From assembly GCA_030654395.1 (NCBI GenBank), contig JAURXM010000034.1, forward strand, positions 1-54,475: a DNA stretch of 54,475 bases. Reading direction: 5' to 3'. Both the position numbers and the translations under genes were made by a program. Shown here piece by piece: positions 52,006 through 54,475 of the stretch (the first letter of the stretch is position 1; every line of letters begins with the position of its first letter). The notes under the pieces are model-generated. The model was given only the letters and a program-made list of their open reading frames with translations, searched no databases and was not told where the DNA came from. Source of the stretch: Aquabacterium sp. (GTDB taxonomy: Bacteria > Pseudomonadota > Gammaproteobacteria > Burkholderiales > Burkholderiaceae_C).

Positions 52006-54475
52006 TTAATGTATTATATTAATAATGGTGTCGATAATAACTTTTTCTGTGTCATATGATTTAATCAGCGTGGCAGACACCTTGGTCTTCACATTGTCGG
52101 GTGGTTCGGAGGCTGATAGAATGACGACCGGCACTTCATGTTGGATAAGAGATGGCAAGCGGGATAAAAGATCCAATCCAGATCCGTCAGGTAATCCGAT
52201 GTCTAGAACAATCAGTGAAAAATATTTCTGACGCAATAAACTCTCCGCTTGCTTCACTCTTGTCGCCAATACAATTTCTGCCTTTCCGTGTAAGGCCGTG
52301 GCCAGTACGTGACTCAGGTCGGCATCGTCTTCTATGTGTAATATTCTAGGTAGAGCACCGATCGGCTCTGTTGTGGTACTTTGGGTATTGATAGGTATGC
52401 TGCCGTCACGCGACCATATAACATGGTTATTGTTCAGCCAATCCTCACCAAGTGATTCGCGAGTGACGTTATTATCTTCTGTCTCAGAGATAAGCACGAT
52501 CGGCGTGTGCTTTGTTGCTTTGTCTGTGCGCAGTTCGTTGATGATTTTAACTATTTCTTCTATCTTGAATTGGCTGCTCAGTACAATGAGCCCATATGGC
52601 CACTCCGTTATTTTTATTTTTACATCTGGAATGCTGTGCACCAAATCATATCTAGGTGAATAATTTTTTATCTTGTTGAGTATGGCTTCTGGTAAATGAT
52701 GTTCTGTGGTGCAAATCAATGAGACGAATTTTGCGTTTTCTGTCTGTGTATTTTGATCGTGGCCTATAGACTCCTCATTTGTTGGGAAATCCATCCAGAA
52801 GGTCGTGCCTTCCCCCACTTTGGTGTCAAAACCTACACGGCCTCTCATTTGCTCAATTATTTGCTTGCTGATGTGTAGCCCGAGGCCTGTCCCGCCTTTT
52901 GCCCTTGTTGTGCTTGAATCAGCTTGCGTGAATTTACCAAATATGCGGTCGCAAAACTCAGGAGGGATGCCGTTGCCATGATCGATAATCGAGATCCGTG
53001 CAAAGGGCGGGCGCCTGCAAACTTCTAATTCCACCATGTCGCCTGCCCTTGAGAATTTTGCTGCATTCGATAAGAAATTAGTTAAAACCTGCATGAGGCG
53101 AGTGGCATCTACCTCTGATTGAATGGATTCATCCATTGATCTCTCGACCAGTGAAACCTCATACTTGTCAGCAAAGCCGTGGTTCGCCTCAATTGCTTGG
53201 CGAACCAGGCTGCTCAAATTTTCTGTTTTGCAATCAAAACGCATTTGACCTGATGCAATTTTCTCTATATCCAAAATATCATTGATGAGCAGTATCAATC
53301 GTTCGCAATTGCTGTTGGCTATTTCGATAAGGCGAGCAACCTTGGGTGATACCTCTGACGCCAAGGGGCCTGCTACCAAACCCAATGCGCCTCGAATAGA
53401 GGTCAGTGGTGTGCGTAGTTCATGGCTGACGATGGACACAAATTCGCCTTTGACACGGTCAATTTCTCTTTTTTCTGTGATATTGGATATTTGCGCTACA
53501 AAATGACCAGTATCGCCTTGGCTATTTTTTATATAAGACATGCTTTGCATGACCCATATTTCATGGCCGCTTATGTTGTAGAAGCGTTTTTCATTCTGAT
53601 ATGTTTGCATCTCACCATTGATGCATTTTGACATTAAATCAATTTCAGCGGGTAGATCTTTGGGGTGTGTGATTGATTGAATATCATTGCTGAGCATGAC
53701 TTCGCGATCATAACCTAGCATGCTGCATAATGATTGATTAACCTCTAGCCAACGGCCGGCAGTGCTTACCAGAGCCATACCAATGGGCGCATGCTCCATG
53801 GCCAGTCTGAATGTGGCTTCACTCTTTTTTAATGCATCTTGTTGTGCATTAAGGTGTGTGATGTCTCTTGATACATTGGATGCGCCTATGATTTTACTTG
53901 AATTATCGCGCATGGGTGATATGGTCACTGATGCGTTGAATAAATTACCATTCTTTCTTATCTTAATGGTGTCGAATGTGCCTATTTCTTTATTCTGTCT
54001 TATTAGTTGCAATAATAATTCATGCTCGCTGTGGTGGCTGTCTGGTATGATTAACTTTATGCTTTTGCCTGTTATCTCTGATCGCATGAAGCCATATATT
54101 TTCTCCGCCCCCTTATTCCAGCTTTGAACGATGCCGTCAAGGTTCACGCTGATGATGGCGTCAGCAGATGAGTCAACAATGGCAGACAGTTGTGACTGGA
54201 GCGCTTCGGTTGCTTTGCGTTCAGTGATATTCCTCACGACGCCCGTGAACATGCGCTCACCGCTGACATCCATTTCGCTGACGGCCAACTCCATAGGGAA
54301 GGTGGTTCCGTCTTTGCGCAGGCCGGTGACCTCACGGCCAATACCGATGACTTTTTTGACCCCAGTGGATAAGTAGCTGTGCAGATAACCGTTGTGCTCT
54401 CGGGCATACGGCTGGGGCATCAGCATGTTGATGTTCTTGTTCGCAACTTCTTGCTCGGTGTATCCAAACAAGGTA
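52006..54475 (-). CDS. FixL-like multi-PAS hybrid histidine kinase with pseudo-receiver and receiver (5' end outside window)
   Basis: The gene runs off the window end; 822 residues are visible (numbering starts at the Met at 54471). PAS1 (1-85) has H26 in EHNGYL and R46 in IGIGREVTG, 20 residues apart, as His200 and Arg220 of the heme PAS of Bradyrhizobium FixL, so oxygen sensing is likely. Two more PAS domains follow (about 92-208 and 214-335), then HisKA with SHELRTPL (His 350), the ATPase domain (NFLSNAAKFS, GGTGLGLHI), a degenerate receiver-like region (581-690) lacking the acceptor motif, and a full receiver (709-821; Asp 757). No membrane segment is visible. The gene is markedly AT-richer than its neighbours. 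Confidence 0.9.
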   Translation of the reverse strand, partial: TLFGYTEQEVANKNINMLMPQPYAREHNGYLHSYLSTGVKKVIGIGREVTGLRKDGTTFPMELAVSEMDVSGERMFTGVVRNITERKATEALQSQLSAIVDSSADAIISVNLDGIVQSWNKGAEKIYGFMRSEITGKSIKLIIPDSHHSEHELLLQLIRQNKEIGTFDTIKIRKNGNLFNASVTISPMRDNSSKIIGASNVSRDITHLNAQQDALKKSEATFRLAMEHAPIGMALVSTAGRWLEVNQSLCSMLGYDREVMLSNDIQSITHPKDLPAEIDLMSKCINGEMQTYQNEKRFYNISGHEIWVMQSMSYIKNSQGDTGHFVAQISNITEKREIDRVKGEFVSIVSHELRTPLTSIRGALGLVAGPLASEVSPKVARLIEIANSNCERLILLINDILDIEKIASGQMRFDCKTENLSSLVRQAIEANHGFADKYEVSLVERSMDESIQSEVDATRLMQVLTNFLSNAAKFSRAGDMVELEVCRRPPFARISIIDHGNGIPPEFCDRIFGKFTQADSSTTRAKGGTGLGLHISKQIIEQMRGRVGFDTKVGEGTTFWMDFPTNEESIGHDQNTQTENAKFVSLICTTEHHLPEAILNKIKNYSPRYDLVHSIPDVKIKITEWPYGLIVLSSQFKIEEIVKIINELRTDKATKHTPIVLISETEDNNVTRESLGEDWLNNNHVIWSRDGSIPINTQSTTTEPIGALPRILHIEDDADLSHVLATALHGKAEIVLATRVKQAESLLRQKYFSLIVLDIGLPDGSGLDLLSRLPSLIQHEVPVVILSASEPPDNVKTKVSATLIKSYDTEKVIIDTIINIIH

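Overview
This 54.5 kb chromosomal window comes from a betaproteobacterium, most likely Burkholderiales/Comamonadaceae (relatives of Limnohabitans, Rhodoferax or Polaromonas). The basis is protein style and gene order: a cys operon carrying DUF934, fdxA and an fpr-type reductase; the order ccoI-ccoS-ccoNOQP-ccoG-ccoH followed by fnr and hemN; and a short AT-rich insertion in aconitase resembling the small dispersed repeats of that family. No transposase, phage gene or CRISPR array was seen. No stretch over 300 bases lacks a gene.

Layout. (1) 1-2.9 kb: 3' part of acnA, a truncated PAS gene remnant, a small conserved hypothetical gene and tRNA-Asn(GTT) with its own promoter and terminator. (2) 3.0-5.3 kb: a TonB-dependent outer-membrane receptor preceded by a clear TPP riboswitch, so probably a thiamine-repressed receptor. 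(3) 5.4-13.9 kb, minus strand: assimilatory sulfate reduction (tauE-like, cysI, DUF934, cysH, cysD, cysN, SUMT/cobA, fdxA, fpr). The electron donor is most simply read as NADPH -> Fpr -> ferredoxin -> CysI. (4) 14.0-15.5 kb: a patatin-like lipoprotein and a DUF192 protein. (5) 15.5-26.6 kb: the full cbb3 oxidase operon with assembly factors (ccoI, ccoS, ccoN, ccoO, ccoQ, ccoP, ccoG, ccoH), then FNR, hemN and a copper-type TauE/DsbD-like membrane protein: a microaerobic respiration module. (6) 26.7-28 kb: icd. (7) 28.0-37.3 kb: a copper/silver-type efflux island with a CusRS-like two-component system divergent from an outer-membrane factor, periplasmic adaptor and HME-RND pump, plus three small exported His/Met-containing proteins. 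Two copies of the CusR-box core ATGAC-N6-GTCAT, one in the divergent promoter region and one before the last small gene, define the local regulon. (8) 37.4-43.2 kb: a FadR-type regulator with a sterol-desaturase-family protein, a secreted lipase, a small exported protein and a secreted M64 metallopeptidase. (9) 43.3-54.5 kb: a glycosyltransferase, then an apparent exopolysaccharide locus (response regulator, TPR plus YaiO-like barrel, HEAT-repeat membrane protein, processive GT2 synthase, membrane-anchored NodB-type deacetylase), facing a phosphorelay set (Hpt-REC-REC, a stand-alone REC, and an AT-rich hybrid kinase whose first PAS has the FixL heme-PAS residues).

Most notable points: the TPP-riboswitch-controlled TonB receptor with a possible competing-hairpin leader; the pga-like but pgaD-less exopolysaccharide locus with a HEAT protein next to a possible O2-sensing phosphorelay; an in-frame amber codon inside that locus's synthase; the paired CusR boxes; and an in-frame repeat-like insertion in aconitase.
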